A stretch of 64,000 nucleotides of DNA from UBA7672 sp040398465 (lineage in GTDB: Bacteria; Pseudomonadota; Alphaproteobacteria; Caulobacterales; Hyphomonadaceae): positions 41,067 through 105,066 of the forward strand of contig JBBAUA010000005.1 in NCBI GenBank assembly GCA_040398465.1, given 5' to 3'. Below are positions 7,823-16,660 of this stretch, one piece after another. A program made the translations under genes and the position numbers. The stretch's first letter is position 1. The number at the start of each line of letters is the position of its first letter. The notes beneath the pieces were generated by a model. The model did not search any database. It worked only from the letters and a program-made list of their open reading frames with translations, and was not told the DNA's origin.

Positions 7823-8557
7823 ATGCCTTACCGCACGCTGAACGCCGCCAACATCGAAGCCACGATCGAGAAGCTGCACAAGCGGATCGTCGAGCGCTTT
7901 CCGGACCGCGGCATCGTAAGGCTTTGCGCGGAGCTCCTCACCATTGCGCGCGAGGACCGGGAGCGGCTTTCCTGGGTGGTGCGACCCAACCTTCTGGTCC
8001 GCACCGGCGTCGGCGTCGCGATCCTCCTCGGCGCCGGCGGCGTGATCTGGACGCTCCTCAATCTCGGCCCCCTGCGCGTCAGCACCGATGCCGTCGACCT
8101 GGTTCAGGGCGTCGAGGCCATCCTGAACATCGTCGCGCTGGCGGGCGCCGCGATCTGGTTCCTGCTCAATCTGGAATCGAACATGCGCCGCGACCGCGTC
8201 CTCGCCGACCTGCACGAGCTTCGCTCCATCGCCCACGTCGTCGACATGCACCAGCTGACCAAGGACCCGACCCAGCTGCTCAAGGAATACACGTCAACGG
8301 CATCGTCGGACGTGCACCACATGTCCGAACTGGAGCTGCTCCGCTATCTCGACTACTGCAGCGAAATGCTGTCGCTCACGGGCAAGCTCGCCGCCCTCTA
8401 CATGCAGGACATGCGCGACCCCGTGATCATCGAGACAGTCACCGAGATCGAGGACCTCACCACCAGCCTCTCGCGCAAGATCTGGCAGAAGATCATGATC
8501 CTGCAGCAATCCTCGCGCGACGAGGCGCATCACGCGGCGAGCGTGCATGGCCGGTGA
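7823..8557 (+). CDS. Hypothetical two-helix membrane protein
   Basis: 244 aa, not recognised. After about 55 charged residues there are two membrane segments (roughly 62-82, GVGVAILLGAGGVIWTLL, and 100-118, ILNIVALAGAAIWFLLNL) separated by a short loop. A long charged helical C-terminal region (starting near ESNMRRDRVLADLHELR) follows. The helical tail and small membrane hairpin suggest a membrane-anchored scaffold or regulator; this is inference only. It overlaps the next gene by 11 bases, so the two are probably co-translated. Confidence 0.65.
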   Translation: MPYRTLNAANIEATIEKLHKRIVERFPDRGIVRLCAELLTIAREDRERLSWVVRPNLLVRTGVGVAILLGAGGVIWTLLNLGPLRVSTDAVDLVQGVEAILNIVALAGAAIWFLLNLESNMRRDRVLADLHELRSIAHVVDMHQLTKDPTQLLKEYTSTASSDVHHMSELELLRYLDYCSEMLSLTGKLAALYMQDMRDPVIIETVTEIEDLTTSLSRKIWQKIMILQQSSRDEAHHAASVHGR

Positions 8558-9200
8558 TCATCCCCGTGTCGAAGTCGCCTCGCGTGCGGAGCTGCGCGCC
8601 TGGCTGCAAGGCAACCACACGCGCACCACAAGCATCTGGCTCGTGACGTGGAAGAAAGCAGCCGGAGCACGCCACGTCCCCTACGGCGACGTCGTCGACG
8701 AAGCGCTCTGCTTCGGCTGGATCGACAGTCTCCCACGCAAGCTCGACGCAGACAGGACGATGGTGCGCCTCAGTCCACGCAAACCGGGCAGCGCGTGGTC
8801 GGCCGTCAACAAGACGAAGATCGAGCGGCTGCTCGCCGACGGCCGCATGACGAACGCGGGGCTTGCCGCCATCGATCGGGCGAAAGCAGGCGGCAGCTGG
8901 TCCCTGCTGGATTCCATCGCAACGCTGTCGCCACCTCCGGATCTTGCGAAAGCACTCACCGCCGATCCCGCCTCCAAACTCAATTTCGAGGCCTTCCCCA
9001 CATCGGTGCGCCGCGCCATCCTCGAATGGATCACGCAAGCAAAGACGCCTGAAACGCGCGCGCGCCGCATCAATGAGACAGCAAGGCTGGCGGCCGACAA
9101 CATCCGCGCCAATCATCCACGCCAGCCGAAATCGGCACCGGCGGCTAAAGCACCCGGAACCGCGCGTCCGCGCGCCCGATCACCTCGCCGTCAGCAGTAA
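8547..9200 (+). CDS. YdeI/OmpD-associated family protein
   Basis: 217 aa. The N-terminal domain has the family's pattern: AELRAWLQGNH, TSIWLVTWKKAAG, then YGDVVDEALCFGWIDS and RLSPRKPGSAWSAVNK. These are the conserved blocks of the YdeI (bacteriocin-protection, DUF1801-related) group. The C-terminus is a basic Ala/Pro/Arg-rich tail. Biochemical function of the family is not firmly known. It starts inside the previous gene (11-base overlap), and its 3' end overlaps the convergent thioesterase gene by 56 bases. Confidence 0.78.
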   Translation: MAGDHPRVEVASRAELRAWLQGNHTRTTSIWLVTWKKAAGARHVPYGDVVDEALCFGWIDSLPRKLDADRTMVRLSPRKPGSAWSAVNKTKIERLLADGRMTNAGLAAIDRAKAGGSWSLLDSIATLSPPPDLAKALTADPASKLNFEAFPTSVRRAILEWITQAKTPETRARRINETARLAADNIRANHPRQPKSAPAAKAPGTARPRARSPRRQQ

Positions 9201-9570
9201 CGAACGCCTGCGCAAAGCACAGCGTCCGCCCCGTCTTCACATACTGCGTATCGAACGCCACCCACTGGCCCAGCTTCGCCGCGCCGATGAAGTCGGTCGC
9301 CATCGACACCGTCACCAGCCCGCCCTCCGGCTTGCGCCCCGCCGCCGTCAGCACCTGCACGCAGCTCAACCCCATCGCATTGTCCGCCAGCGCCGCGATC
9401 AACCCGCCATGCACCATCCCCCGCGAATTGGTGTGCGTTTCGCGCGCGTAAAGCCCGATGATCACGCGATCGTTTGTCCGTTGCGAATAGATCGGCTCCC
9501 ACGGTTCGGTCAGTGGCGATTGCCGGAAGTGAGGCTCGAACCCCTGCGGCGGAGCGGGCAACGTACTCAT
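9145..9570 (-). CDS. PaaI-family acyl-CoA thioesterase (hotdog fold)
   Basis: 141 aa from ATG at 9570, reading MSTLPAPPQGF; a longer in-frame extension upstream is Arg-rich and unlikely. The hotdog motif is present as NSRGMVHGGLIAALADNAMG, where HGG and the following Asp are typical of PaaI thioesterases, followed by VSMATDFIGAAKLGQ. Such enzymes hydrolyse acyl- or aryl-CoA esters. Its 3' end overlaps the YdeI-like gene tail by 56 bases on the opposite strand. Confidence 0.85.
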   Translation of the reverse strand: MSTLPAPPQGFEPHFRQSPLTEPWEPIYSQRTNDRVIIGLYARETHTNSRGMVHGGLIAALADNAMGLSCVQVLTAAGRKPEGGLVTVSMATDFIGAAKLGQWVAFDTQYVKTGRTLCFAQAFVTADGEVIGRADARFRVL

Positions 9571-9719
9571 CTGTCCTCCTGTCCGGCCGCGCGCGGGGCT
9601 GGATCGCCTCGCCGCCATCTCTCCGGAACTTCTTCCTCGATTACTGGACGCAGTATGCGCGAGGTTTTACCGTTAGCAACGCATCCGGCGACCAGATCGG
9701 AGCACCCAGGGAGAGAACA

Positions 9720-11339
9720 ATGAGCAATCACATGCACGGCAGCCGCCGCGCCATCCTCAAGGCATCCGTCGCCCTCATCGCCATCGGCGCAGGCAGCGGC
9801 CTGATCGCAGCGTGCAGCAATGAAGCCCCTGCGCCCGCCGCTGCAGCCGTTGATCCGAACCCCGTGGTCGCCACGACTTACGGCAAGGTCAAAGGCGCGC
9901 TCGAAGACGGCATCGCCACCTTCAAGGGCGTCCGCTACGGCGCAGACACCGCCACCACCCGCTTCCAGGCCCCGCGCGCGCCCGAACCGTGGACCGATGT
10001 GAAGGACGCGCTCGCCTACGCCAACTCAGCGCCGCAACCCGTCTCCGGCGACGGCGGCGGCCTCTTCAAATCCTGGCGGCCCGATCCGCCCATCGCCGCC
10101 AGCGAAGACTGCCTCTTCCTCAATGTCTGGACGCCCGCAGCGGATGGCAAGAAGCGCCCCGTCCTCGTCTGGTTCCATGGCGGCGGCTTCGCCACCGGCT
10201 CCGGCTCGTCCTACGCCTATGACGGCGTGCGCCTCGCCAAGCGCGGCGATGTCGTGGTCGTCACCACCAACCATCGCCTCAACCAGTTCGGCTATCTCAA
10301 CCTCGGTGGCTATGGCGAACAGTTCGCGGATTCCGGCGCCGTAGGCGCGCTGGACATGATCCAGTCGCTCGAATGGGTGCGCGACAATATCGAAGCCTTC
10401 GGCGGAGACCCAGCCAACGTCCTCATCTTCGGCGAGTCGGGCGGCGGCTCGAAGGTCTGCACCCTGATGGCGATGGACAAGGCGCAAGGTCTCTTCCATC
10501 GCGCCGTCGTGCAGTCCGGCCCGCGCATCAATCACGCACCGAAAGACACATCAGCCAAGGCGGCGGACGAGGTGGTGAAAAAGCTAGGCCTGAGGAAGGA
10601 CACCATCGCCGAAATCCTCACCAAGCCCGTGGCGGACCTGCAGTCCGCGGCCGAGGGCGTGCAAGGCGCCGGCGCCGGCCCGGTGCTGGACGGCCGCTCG
10701 ATCACGCGCGATCCGTTCAACCCGGATGGCCCGTCGCAATCCGCGAACGTGCCCCTCCTCATCGGCTGCAACCGCACCGAGGGCACGTCGCTCACCGCCG
10801 CCGACAGCCCGAACCACGCGCTCACGTGGGAAGCACTCCCCGCCGCCATCAAACAGGCCTTCCCCGGCAAGAACGAGACAACGATCATCGACCTCTACAA
10901 GAAGAACCATCCAGACATCGAAGCGCCCGAGCTCTTCTTCATGGCGACCTCCGACAACACCTTCTTCCGCGGCAGCGTCACCGTCGCCGACCGCAAGGCA
11001 CAGCAAGGCGGCGCCCCCGTCTTCTTCTATATGCTCGACTGGGAAACGCCGGTGATGGAGGGCAAGCGCTACGTCCCCCACGCGCTCGACATCGGCATGG
11101 TGTTCGACAACGTGGCAAAGTCTGAGTCGATGTCCGGCACCGGCCCCGAGGCGCAAGCCATCGCCGACCAGATGTCGGAAAGCTGGATCGCCTTCGCCCG
11201 CAACGGCGATCCGTCCAATGCGAAAGTGCCCGCATGGCCAGCTTACAAGGCTGACGCGCGCAGCATGATGGTCTTCCGTACAAACCCCGGCGTCGAAGTC
11301 GACATACGCGCAGCCGAGCGCGCTGCGACTGCTGCATAG
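9720..11339 (+). CDS. Secreted type B carboxylesterase
   Basis: 539 aa. The start ATG at 9720 follows a GGGAGAGA ribosome site. The N-terminus carries a twin-arginine signal (SRRAILKAS) and a following hydrophobic stretch ending in IAAC, so it is exported folded and perhaps lipidated. The alpha/beta-hydrolase core is typical of carboxylesterase/lipase type B: SEDCLFLNVWTP, the oxyanion-hole HGGGF, and the nucleophile elbow FGESGGGSK with the catalytic serine. A late PHALDIGMVF block fits the catalytic histidine region. Substrate unknown; probably an ester from the environment. Confidence 0.9.
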   Translation: MSNHMHGSRRAILKASVALIAIGAGSGLIAACSNEAPAPAAAAVDPNPVVATTYGKVKGALEDGIATFKGVRYGADTATTRFQAPRAPEPWTDVKDALAYANSAPQPVSGDGGGLFKSWRPDPPIAASEDCLFLNVWTPAADGKKRPVLVWFHGGGFATGSGSSYAYDGVRLAKRGDVVVVTTNHRLNQFGYLNLGGYGEQFADSGAVGALDMIQSLEWVRDNIEAFGGDPANVLIFGESGGGSKVCTLMAMDKAQGLFHRAVVQSGPRINHAPKDTSAKAADEVVKKLGLRKDTIAEILTKPVADLQSAAEGVQGAGAGPVLDGRSITRDPFNPDGPSQSANVPLLIGCNRTEGTSLTAADSPNHALTWEALPAAIKQAFPGKNETTIIDLYKKNHPDIEAPELFFMATSDNTFFRGSVTVADRKAQQGGAPVFFYMLDWETPVMEGKRYVPHALDIGMVFDNVAKSESMSGTGPEAQAIADQMSESWIAFARNGDPSNAKVPAWPAYKADARSMMVFRTNPGVEVDIRAAERAATAA

Positions 11340-11354
11340 CCCACACGCGCGAAT

Positions 11355-11452
11355 GTCATCCCGGAAGCCCGCAAGGGCTATCCGGGACCCATTCCTCCAA
11401 CTCGACACATGCGCAATGGGTCCCGGCTCTCGCTGCGCCCGGCCGGGATAAC
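11355..11452. repeat. Two-lobed palindromic repeat between esterase and ligase genes
   Basis: The left lobe is a long hairpin: TCCCGGAAGCCC pairs with GGGCT-A-TCCGGGA around a GCAA loop. The outer ends are also complementary: GTCATCCCGG at the left against CCGGGATAAC at the right, and GACCCATT against AATGGGTC in the middle. The sequence is of the type repeated many times in alphaproteobacterial genomes and could act as a transcription or mRNA-stability element after the esterase gene. Confidence 0.65.
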
Positions 11453-11518
11453 TGCCATAGATGTCCTCACACACGATCGCTCTCGCTCTCGGCTGCCCTC
11501 CACCCTACATTGCCAGCC

Positions 11519-13171
11519 ATGCAATCCTTCGCCGCGCTCCTTGAACGGCTGGTGCTCACGCCGTCGCGCAACGCGAAGCTCCAGCTGATCTGTGACTATC
11601 TCCGCCACACCAGCGATCCATCGCGCGGCTGGGCCATCGCGGCGATCACCGGCGACCTGAACATCCCCTCCGTCAAACCCGCCGCCATCCGCGCCCTCGT
11701 CGCCGATCGCGTAGATCCCGTCCTGTTCAACCTGAGCTACGACTATGTCGGCGACCTCGCCGAAACCATCTCCCTGATCTGGCCGCAACGCCCCGGCGCC
11801 AACCGCTCGCCCGACCTCAGCGAAGTCGTCGAGACCCTGATGGAGTCCACAAAGGCGCAAGGCCTGCTGTTGGTGGAAGGCTGGCTCGACGCGCTCGACT
11901 CCACCGGCCGCTGGGCGCTGCTAAAGCTCGTTACCGGCGGCCTTCGGATCGGCGTGTCCGCCCGCCTCGCCCGACAGGCCCTAGCCGACTATGGCCCAAA
12001 AGAGGGGGGCAAGGTCGACGTGTCAGAGATCGAAGAACTCTGGCACGGCATGGCGCCGCCCTATCTCGATCTCCTCGCCTGGCTCGACAGCCGAGGCCCC
12101 AAACCCGTCTCCGGCGCCCTCTCCCCCTTCCGCCCGCCCATGCTGGCCCACCCGCTGCTCAGCAAGGCCGAACGCATCGAGGCCGCCGATCTCGATCCCT
12201 CCCTGATCTCCCCGAAAGACTTCGCCGCGGAATGGAAGTGGGACGGCGTCCGCGTCCAGCTCGCCGCCGACAAGGGCGTACGCCGCCTCTACACCCGCAA
12301 CGGCGACGACATCTCGAAGACCTTCCCCGACCTGCTCGAAGCCGCCAACTTCAACGCCGCCATCGACGGGGAGCTCCTGATCCGCTCCCCGCAAGGCGGC
12401 GTCGCCTCCTTCAACGAGCTGCAGCAACGCCTCAACCGCAAGCTCGTCTCCCCAAAGCAGATGGCCGAGCGCCCCGCCATGCTCCGCGCCTACGACCTCC
12501 TGCAGGAGGACGACCACGACCTCCGTCCACTCCCCTTTGCCGAGCGCCGCAAACGCCTCGAACGCTTCATCGTCACGCTCGACGATCCGCGTATCGACCT
12601 CTCGCCGCTCGTCCCCTTCACTGACGCCGCCGCACTCGACGACCTGCGCCGCAACCCGCCCACCAACGAGATCGAAGGCCTGATGCTGAAGCGCTGGGAC
12701 GCGCCCTACGTCGTCGGCCGCCCCGCCGGCCAGTGGTACAAGTGGAAGCGCGACCCCTACCTCGTCGACGCCGTGCTGATGTACGCCCAGCGCGGCCACG
12801 GCAAACGCTCGGGCCTCTACTCCGATTTCACCTTCGGCGTCTGGCGCACAGTACAGGGAAAGGATGGGGCTGAAGGCGAAGAACTGACGCCTGTAGGAAA
12901 AGCCTATTTCGGATTCACCGACGAAGAACTCGCCACGCTCGATAAATACGTCCGCGACAACACGATCGACCGCTACGGCCCCGTCCGCTCCGTCACCGCC
13001 AACAAGGACGCCGGCCTCGTCCTCGAGATCGCCTTCGAAGGCCTCCAGCGCTCCCCGCGCCACCGCTCCGGCCTCGCCATGCGCTTCCCCCGCATCCATC
13101 GCATCCGCTGGGACAAACCCTCGCGCGACGCCGACCGCATCGAAACGCTGGAAGCGATGCTTCCGGACTAA
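11519..13171 (+). CDS. ATP-dependent DNA ligase
   Basis: About 550 aa from ATG at 11519; a TTG three codons earlier is less likely. The adenylated lysine is in AAEWKWDGVRVQL (about K240), the KxDG motif of ATP ligases. Motif III-like AAIDGELLI, motif IV-like EIEGLMLKRWDAPYVVGRPAGQWYKW and the OB-fold region complete the core. The N-terminal 200 residues are the all-helical DNA-binding domain of the bacterial LigB/LigC type that partners the Lhr-exonuclease module. The matching exonuclease is at 6751-7779, not immediately adjacent. Confidence 0.92.
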   Translation: MQSFAALLERLVLTPSRNAKLQLICDYLRHTSDPSRGWAIAAITGDLNIPSVKPAAIRALVADRVDPVLFNLSYDYVGDLAETISLIWPQRPGANRSPDLSEVVETLMESTKAQGLLLVEGWLDALDSTGRWALLKLVTGGLRIGVSARLARQALADYGPKEGGKVDVSEIEELWHGMAPPYLDLLAWLDSRGPKPVSGALSPFRPPMLAHPLLSKAERIEAADLDPSLISPKDFAAEWKWDGVRVQLAADKGVRRLYTRNGDDISKTFPDLLEAANFNAAIDGELLIRSPQGGVASFNELQQRLNRKLVSPKQMAERPAMLRAYDLLQEDDHDLRPLPFAERRKRLERFIVTLDDPRIDLSPLVPFTDAAALDDLRRNPPTNEIEGLMLKRWDAPYVVGRPAGQWYKWKRDPYLVDAVLMYAQRGHGKRSGLYSDFTFGVWRTVQGKDGAEGEELTPVGKAYFGFTDEELATLDKYVRDNTIDRYGPVRSVTANKDAGLVLEIAFEGLQRSPRHRSGLAMRFPRIHRIRWDKPSRDADRIETLEAMLPD

Positions 13172-13791
13172 GCCACGAACTTCTCCCGGTTCTTCCCCTT
13201 CGCCGTCGCATAGTGCCCGCGGATCACCGCAAGATCCGCCTCATAGTCCCCGCTCGGATAAACCACCGCCGCAAGGCTCACGCGCTTCGTCCCATAGTCC
13301 AGCACGCTCAGCACGATGGGCACTCCCGCCGCAACCGCGATGTGATAGAACCCGCTCTTCCATTCACGCACAGCACTGCGCGTCCCCTCGGGCGGAATCG
13401 CCAGCACCATCCGTGTCGACGCTGCAAACGCATCCGCCATCACGCGCACCAGATCATTGCTCTGCGAGCGATCAATCGGCACGCACCCCAGCGCCTTGAT
13501 CAACCACCCGAACGGTCCGCGCGTCAGGCTCGCCTTTCCCATCCAGCGCAGCTTCACGCGATAATGCGCAGCCGTCGCCAGCATGTTGAGCCCGTCCCAG
13601 TTCGACGTATGCGGCGCCGCCACCAGCACCACCTTGTCAAGCGCCGGAAAATCCCCGCACACCTTCCATCCGGCGAGCCTCAGATAGGCCCCGCCCACCC
13701 AGCGCACGATCTCGGAGCCCACGCCCGCAAATCGCGCCGGCCGCGCTGTCGAACCCTCGATCAGCACCTGCCGTGCCCCGGCCGCGCTCAC
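13168..13791 (-). CDS. 1-acyl-glycerol-3-phosphate acyltransferase family protein
   Basis: 207 aa from GTG at 13791, whose G-T-G overlaps the TGA of the upstream small gene (GTGA). The acyltransferase signature HX4D is APHTSNWDG, and the second block is PPEGTRS, as in PlsC-like enzymes. Members with this short form acylate lysophospholipids or other lipids at the inner membrane. It is coupled to a small two-helix membrane protein. Its 3' end overlaps the convergent ligase gene by 4 bases. Confidence 0.82.
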   Translation of the reverse strand: MSAAGARQVLIEGSTARPARFAGVGSEIVRWVGGAYLRLAGWKVCGDFPALDKVVLVAAPHTSNWDGLNMLATAAHYRVKLRWMGKASLTRGPFGWLIKALGCVPIDRSQSNDLVRVMADAFAASTRMVLAIPPEGTRSAVREWKSGFYHIAVAAGVPIVLSVLDYGTKRVSLAAVVYPSGDYEADLAVIRGHYATAKGKNREKFVA

Positions 13792-13994
13792 TGCCCCTTC
13801 GCACGCGGCTGGCGCAGCGAAAGGAACAGCACGGCCAGCCCGACAACCGCCAGCACAGCGCCGCGATACGACCAGTCGATGACGCCCGTCATGAAGCTGC
13901 CCGGGATCACGTTGACGCCCTGGAAAATCCACACCACGCCCATGAGCACGCACAGCGCCCCCACGATTGCGCCAATAGTCCTCAGATACTTCAT
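13788..13994 (-). CDS. Small two-helix membrane protein
   Basis: 68 aa with two hydrophobic helices: IVGALCVLMGVVWIFQGV and GAVLAVVGLAVLFLSL, separated by the conserved-looking VIPGSFMTG. Small proteins with the WIxQGxNxxPGSFMTG pattern are widespread in proteobacteria but I know of no assigned function. Coupled to the downstream acyltransferase by the GTGA overlap, which suggests a shared membrane-lipid role (inference). Confidence 0.7.
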   Translation of the reverse strand: MKYLRTIGAIVGALCVLMGVVWIFQGVNVIPGSFMTGVIDWSYRGAVLAVVGLAVLFLSLRQPRAKGQ

Positions 13995-14119
13995 GCGTCC
14001 TCCCGTTGCGCCGACCCTAGCAGAACGCCGACCCGCGTCACGGCCCTCAACACGCCTTTGTACGCAAACCGTGACGTGCTAGTTTTACCGCGTCCGGCAG
14101 AAGCCGATGGGGACGAACC

Positions 14120-14596
14120 GTGCTGCAGAACATGCGCCGACTATCTTGCGCGATCGCGATTGGCGCGCCGCTCGCCCTCGCCGGCTGCGCCTCCTCGTCC
14201 ACGCCCACGGCTCCGGCGCCAGCCGCTGCCACGGCGCCTCCGCCGCTCTCCACGCCCCCTGCAGACCCACGCGCCACCCCTGGCGCCGACACACTCAGCC
14301 AGTACCGCGCCTGGATCGCATGGGCCCGCCGCCAGCACCCCTACGAAGAATCCGACGCGCGCATGTACGCAGTGATGATGTGCGAATCCGGCGGTCGCCC
14401 CCTGATCGTGAACTCCGCAGGCCCCTACACCGGCCTCTTCCAGTACAGCAACGCCACCTGGAACGGCGCCTGGAACACCTACCGCGATCGCGGCGTGAAA
14501 AGCCCCGAAGCCCAGATCATGGCGACAGCCCTGGCCTGGAGCCTCAACATGCAATCCCACTGGGGTTGCTACAGGAAGACCGCCGCGACGCAGTGA
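14120..14596 (+). CDS. Lipoprotein with lysozyme-like (transglycosylase / Rpf-type) domain
   Basis: 158 aa. GTG start with a GGGGA ribosome site; an ATG at 14132 lacks one. A lipoprotein signal ends in LAGC, followed by a Pro/Ala-rich linker (residues about 25-55). The C-terminal 90 residues resemble a minimal lysozyme-like fold: MMCESGGRPLIVN supplies a Glu in an E-S-G context as in lytic transglycosylases, then GPYTGLFQYSNATWN matches the G-L-x-Q block, ending with a W-G-C. It probably cuts or binds peptidoglycan while anchored to a membrane. The assignment rests on motif pattern and is moderate. Confidence 0.6.
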   Translation: MLQNMRRLSCAIAIGAPLALAGCASSSTPTAPAPAAATAPPPLSTPPADPRATPGADTLSQYRAWIAWARRQHPYEESDARMYAVMMCESGGRPLIVNSAGPYTGLFQYSNATWNGAWNTYRDRGVKSPEAQIMATALAWSLNMQSHWGCYRKTAATQ

Positions 14597-14669
14597 CGAT
14601 CGCCCCCCTTGGGCCTCCCGCGATTCCGGCTTAGTCACCACCCAGTCGCCTCAACAGCCCGGACCGCGC

Positions 14670-15839
14670 ATGAATTTCCAGCAGCAGCTCTACGACTTTC
14701 AGCTCTGGGCGATGGATTTCCAAGGCCCCACCCAGAAATGGATGTGGTCCACCATCGCGCTGTTGCTCGGCTATGTCATCGGCCTGGTCATCGCGCGCGT
14801 GCTCAGCTTCATCGCCAACAAGCTGTCCGGACTCCGGCAGGGCAAACCCACCGACGGCGAGCCGAAGACAGCCGATCATGTGATGGTCGACATTCTCGGC
14901 GCGCTCATCCGCGCCCTCTCCCTGCTCATCGCGTGCGTCATCGTCGCCAACCTCCTGTTCGGTTATCCGCTGCAGCAGGCCGAAACGCTCGGCATCGCCT
15001 CCGTACGCGGCCTCGCCATCCTCGTCGGCGTCTGGTTCCTCGGCTCGTGGCTCGGCTCGCGCGTCCGCAAGTTCGGCCAGAAGCTCGGCCGCGCGAATGC
15101 AGGCAGCGAGACGCTGTTCACCTTTCTCGGCGCCCTTGTCCGCTTCGGCGCCTTCGCCGTCGGCCTCATCGCCGCGCTGCAGCAGTTCGGCTTCGACACC
15201 GCCTCGCTCCTCGCCATCGTCGGCGCCGCCGGCCTTGCGATAGCGCTGGCCCTGCAGGACACCCTCAAGGCCGTCGCCGCCGGCGTCGTCATCGCCGTCT
15301 TCCGTCCCTACAAGATCGGCGACGTCGTCCGCGTCGCGGGACAAGACGGCACTGTGGCCGACATCACGCCCTTCACCACCGTCCTCAACACGCTCGACAA
15401 CCGCGAGGTCGTGGTCACCAATGACAAGGCGTGGGGCGACGTCATCATCAACTCCTCCGCCCGCAGTCTCCGCCGCCTCGATCTGCTTTTCTCGATCGAC
15501 TACGACGACGACATCGACAAGGCGTTGCGCCTCATCTCGGATATCCTGATGAAGGATTCCCGGATCCGCAGCGAGCCGCCGATCTGGGTCAAGGTCACCG
15601 ACCTCGCCACATCCTCGGTCGACATCCGCGCCCGCGCCTGGGTGTCGAATTCCGACTGGTGGGACGCGCGCTGCGACACGCTCCGCGATGTCAAACTGGC
15701 GTTTGACCATAACGGCATCACCATCCCCTATCCACATCAGGTTCACGTCGACAAACCGGCCCACGACCGCTCGCCGCCGCAACTGCAATTGGCTGACGAC
15801 GAGTTCCGCCCGCCCCGTGGACTTGAACCGACAGACTGA
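14670..15839 (+). CDS. Mechanosensitive ion channel, MscS family
   Basis: 389 aa. Four or five transmembrane helices in the first 210 residues, then the pore-lining helix region LLAIVGAAGLAIALALQDTLKAVAAG, which is the Gly/Ala-rich TM3 of MscS. The beta domain follows with RPYKIGDVVRVAGQDGTVADIT and the family's TVLNTLDNREVVVTN. The channel opens on membrane tension to release solutes on osmotic downshock. The N-terminal extension before the core is about 100 residues longer than in minimal MscS. Confidence 0.92.
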   Translation: MNFQQQLYDFQLWAMDFQGPTQKWMWSTIALLLGYVIGLVIARVLSFIANKLSGLRQGKPTDGEPKTADHVMVDILGALIRALSLLIACVIVANLLFGYPLQQAETLGIASVRGLAILVGVWFLGSWLGSRVRKFGQKLGRANAGSETLFTFLGALVRFGAFAVGLIAALQQFGFDTASLLAIVGAAGLAIALALQDTLKAVAAGVVIAVFRPYKIGDVVRVAGQDGTVADITPFTTVLNTLDNREVVVTNDKAWGDVIINSSARSLRRLDLLFSIDYDDDIDKALRLISDILMKDSRIRSEPPIWVKVTDLATSSVDIRARAWVSNSDWWDARCDTLRDVKLAFDHNGITIPYPHQVHVDKPAHDRSPPQLQLADDEFRPPRGLEPTD

Positions 15840-15892
15840 TAGCGTCCCCCCCAATGCGGATTGGGAAACAGTCCCAGCAGGGAAAGGAAGCC

Positions 15893-16363
15893 ATGGCCAA
15901 TCCCCGGCCAGACGACCGCCAGATCCCGGCGAAAGTCGTGGACACCACCTTCGAGCCGGTATCGGACGCCGATCCGTACTGGGCTTCCGACGAACGCGGT
16001 CGCCGCCCACGCGCGCCGCTGTCCTTTTCCGGCCGCATGTTCAATGTCGGCTGGAAGGGCTGGACGCGTCTCGCCATCGTCTGTGTCGTCGTCGGCGCCA
16101 TATTCCAGGCTGGCGGCTTCAACCCCTTCGCCCCCGGCTTCACCATCGGCGGCGGGCTCGGTCAGATCGTCAACGGCGTGCTGAACATTGTGGGCTGGGC
16201 CGCCCAGAATGGAGGCATCCCGCTGCTGCTGGGCGCCATCGCCGTGCTGCCCTTCTGGATGACCTGGCGCGCGCTCGTCACGCTGTTCAATCGCGACAAG
16301 CCGCCTGGCCCTGACGACCGCATCCTTCCGCGCGAGCGCCGGAAGAAGTCACACCCAATCTAG
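15893..16363 (+). CDS. DUF6460-like small membrane protein
   Basis: 156 aa from ATG at 15893, chosen for the AAAGGAAG ribosome site just upstream; an in-frame ATG at 15854 has none. The N-terminal 55 residues are polar. Two hydrophobic segments follow (LAIVCVVVGAIFQAGGFNPF and GGIPLLLGAIAVLPFWMTW), separated by an amphipathic stretch. The pattern GxNPF then a terminal WMTWR resembles the DUF6460 family, seen mainly in alphaproteobacteria. Function unknown. Confidence 0.65.
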   Translation: MANPRPDDRQIPAKVVDTTFEPVSDADPYWASDERGRRPRAPLSFSGRMFNVGWKGWTRLAIVCVVVGAIFQAGGFNPFAPGFTIGGGLGQIVNGVLNIVGWAAQNGGIPLLLGAIAVLPFWMTWRALVTLFNRDKPPGPDDRILPRERRKKSHPI

Positions 16364-16394
16364 GTAGGGCGCGCTACAATCCACAGGATCTGTA

Positions 16395-16406
16395 TTGCGA
16401 TCGCAA
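16395..16406. promoter_or_regulatory. 12-base palindrome upstream of the LuxR-type gene
   Basis: TTGCGATCGCAA is a perfect palindrome within the 297-base gap 16364-16660. Nothing else in that gap looks like a gene; the rest is GC-rich with no ORF of merit and no clear terminator. The palindrome could be an operator for the downstream regulator, though it lies about 255 bases from its start codon. It also contains GCGATCGC, a motif over-represented in some genomes for other reasons. Confidence 0.3.
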
Positions 16407-16660
16407 CAATCCAGTTGACCCACCCTGGCTTCACGACATTCTTGTGACGCTTCCGGCCCGTTCCCCAACCCAGGGCCGAAAGTCATGGGGCGCTGGGCAA
16501 CCGGCGCCCCTGATCGTTTCTGGCCTCGGCTGTTTGCGCACCTCCACCCCCGCGCCCCGCGCAACTCCCTGCGCGCAGAGGTAGATTTCCGGGGTCGCGC
16601 TGCATACGATCCTGATGTCTGAAGCAATGCGCCAGGCAGGCGCGCAGGAATCGAGTCGAG

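Noticed and set aside
11378..11860. 160-codon minus-strand ORF over the 5' part of the DNA ligase gene
   Set aside because: It is a shadow of the ligase frame and of the palindromic repeat; no recognisable motif and codon pattern matches the antisense of a real gene.
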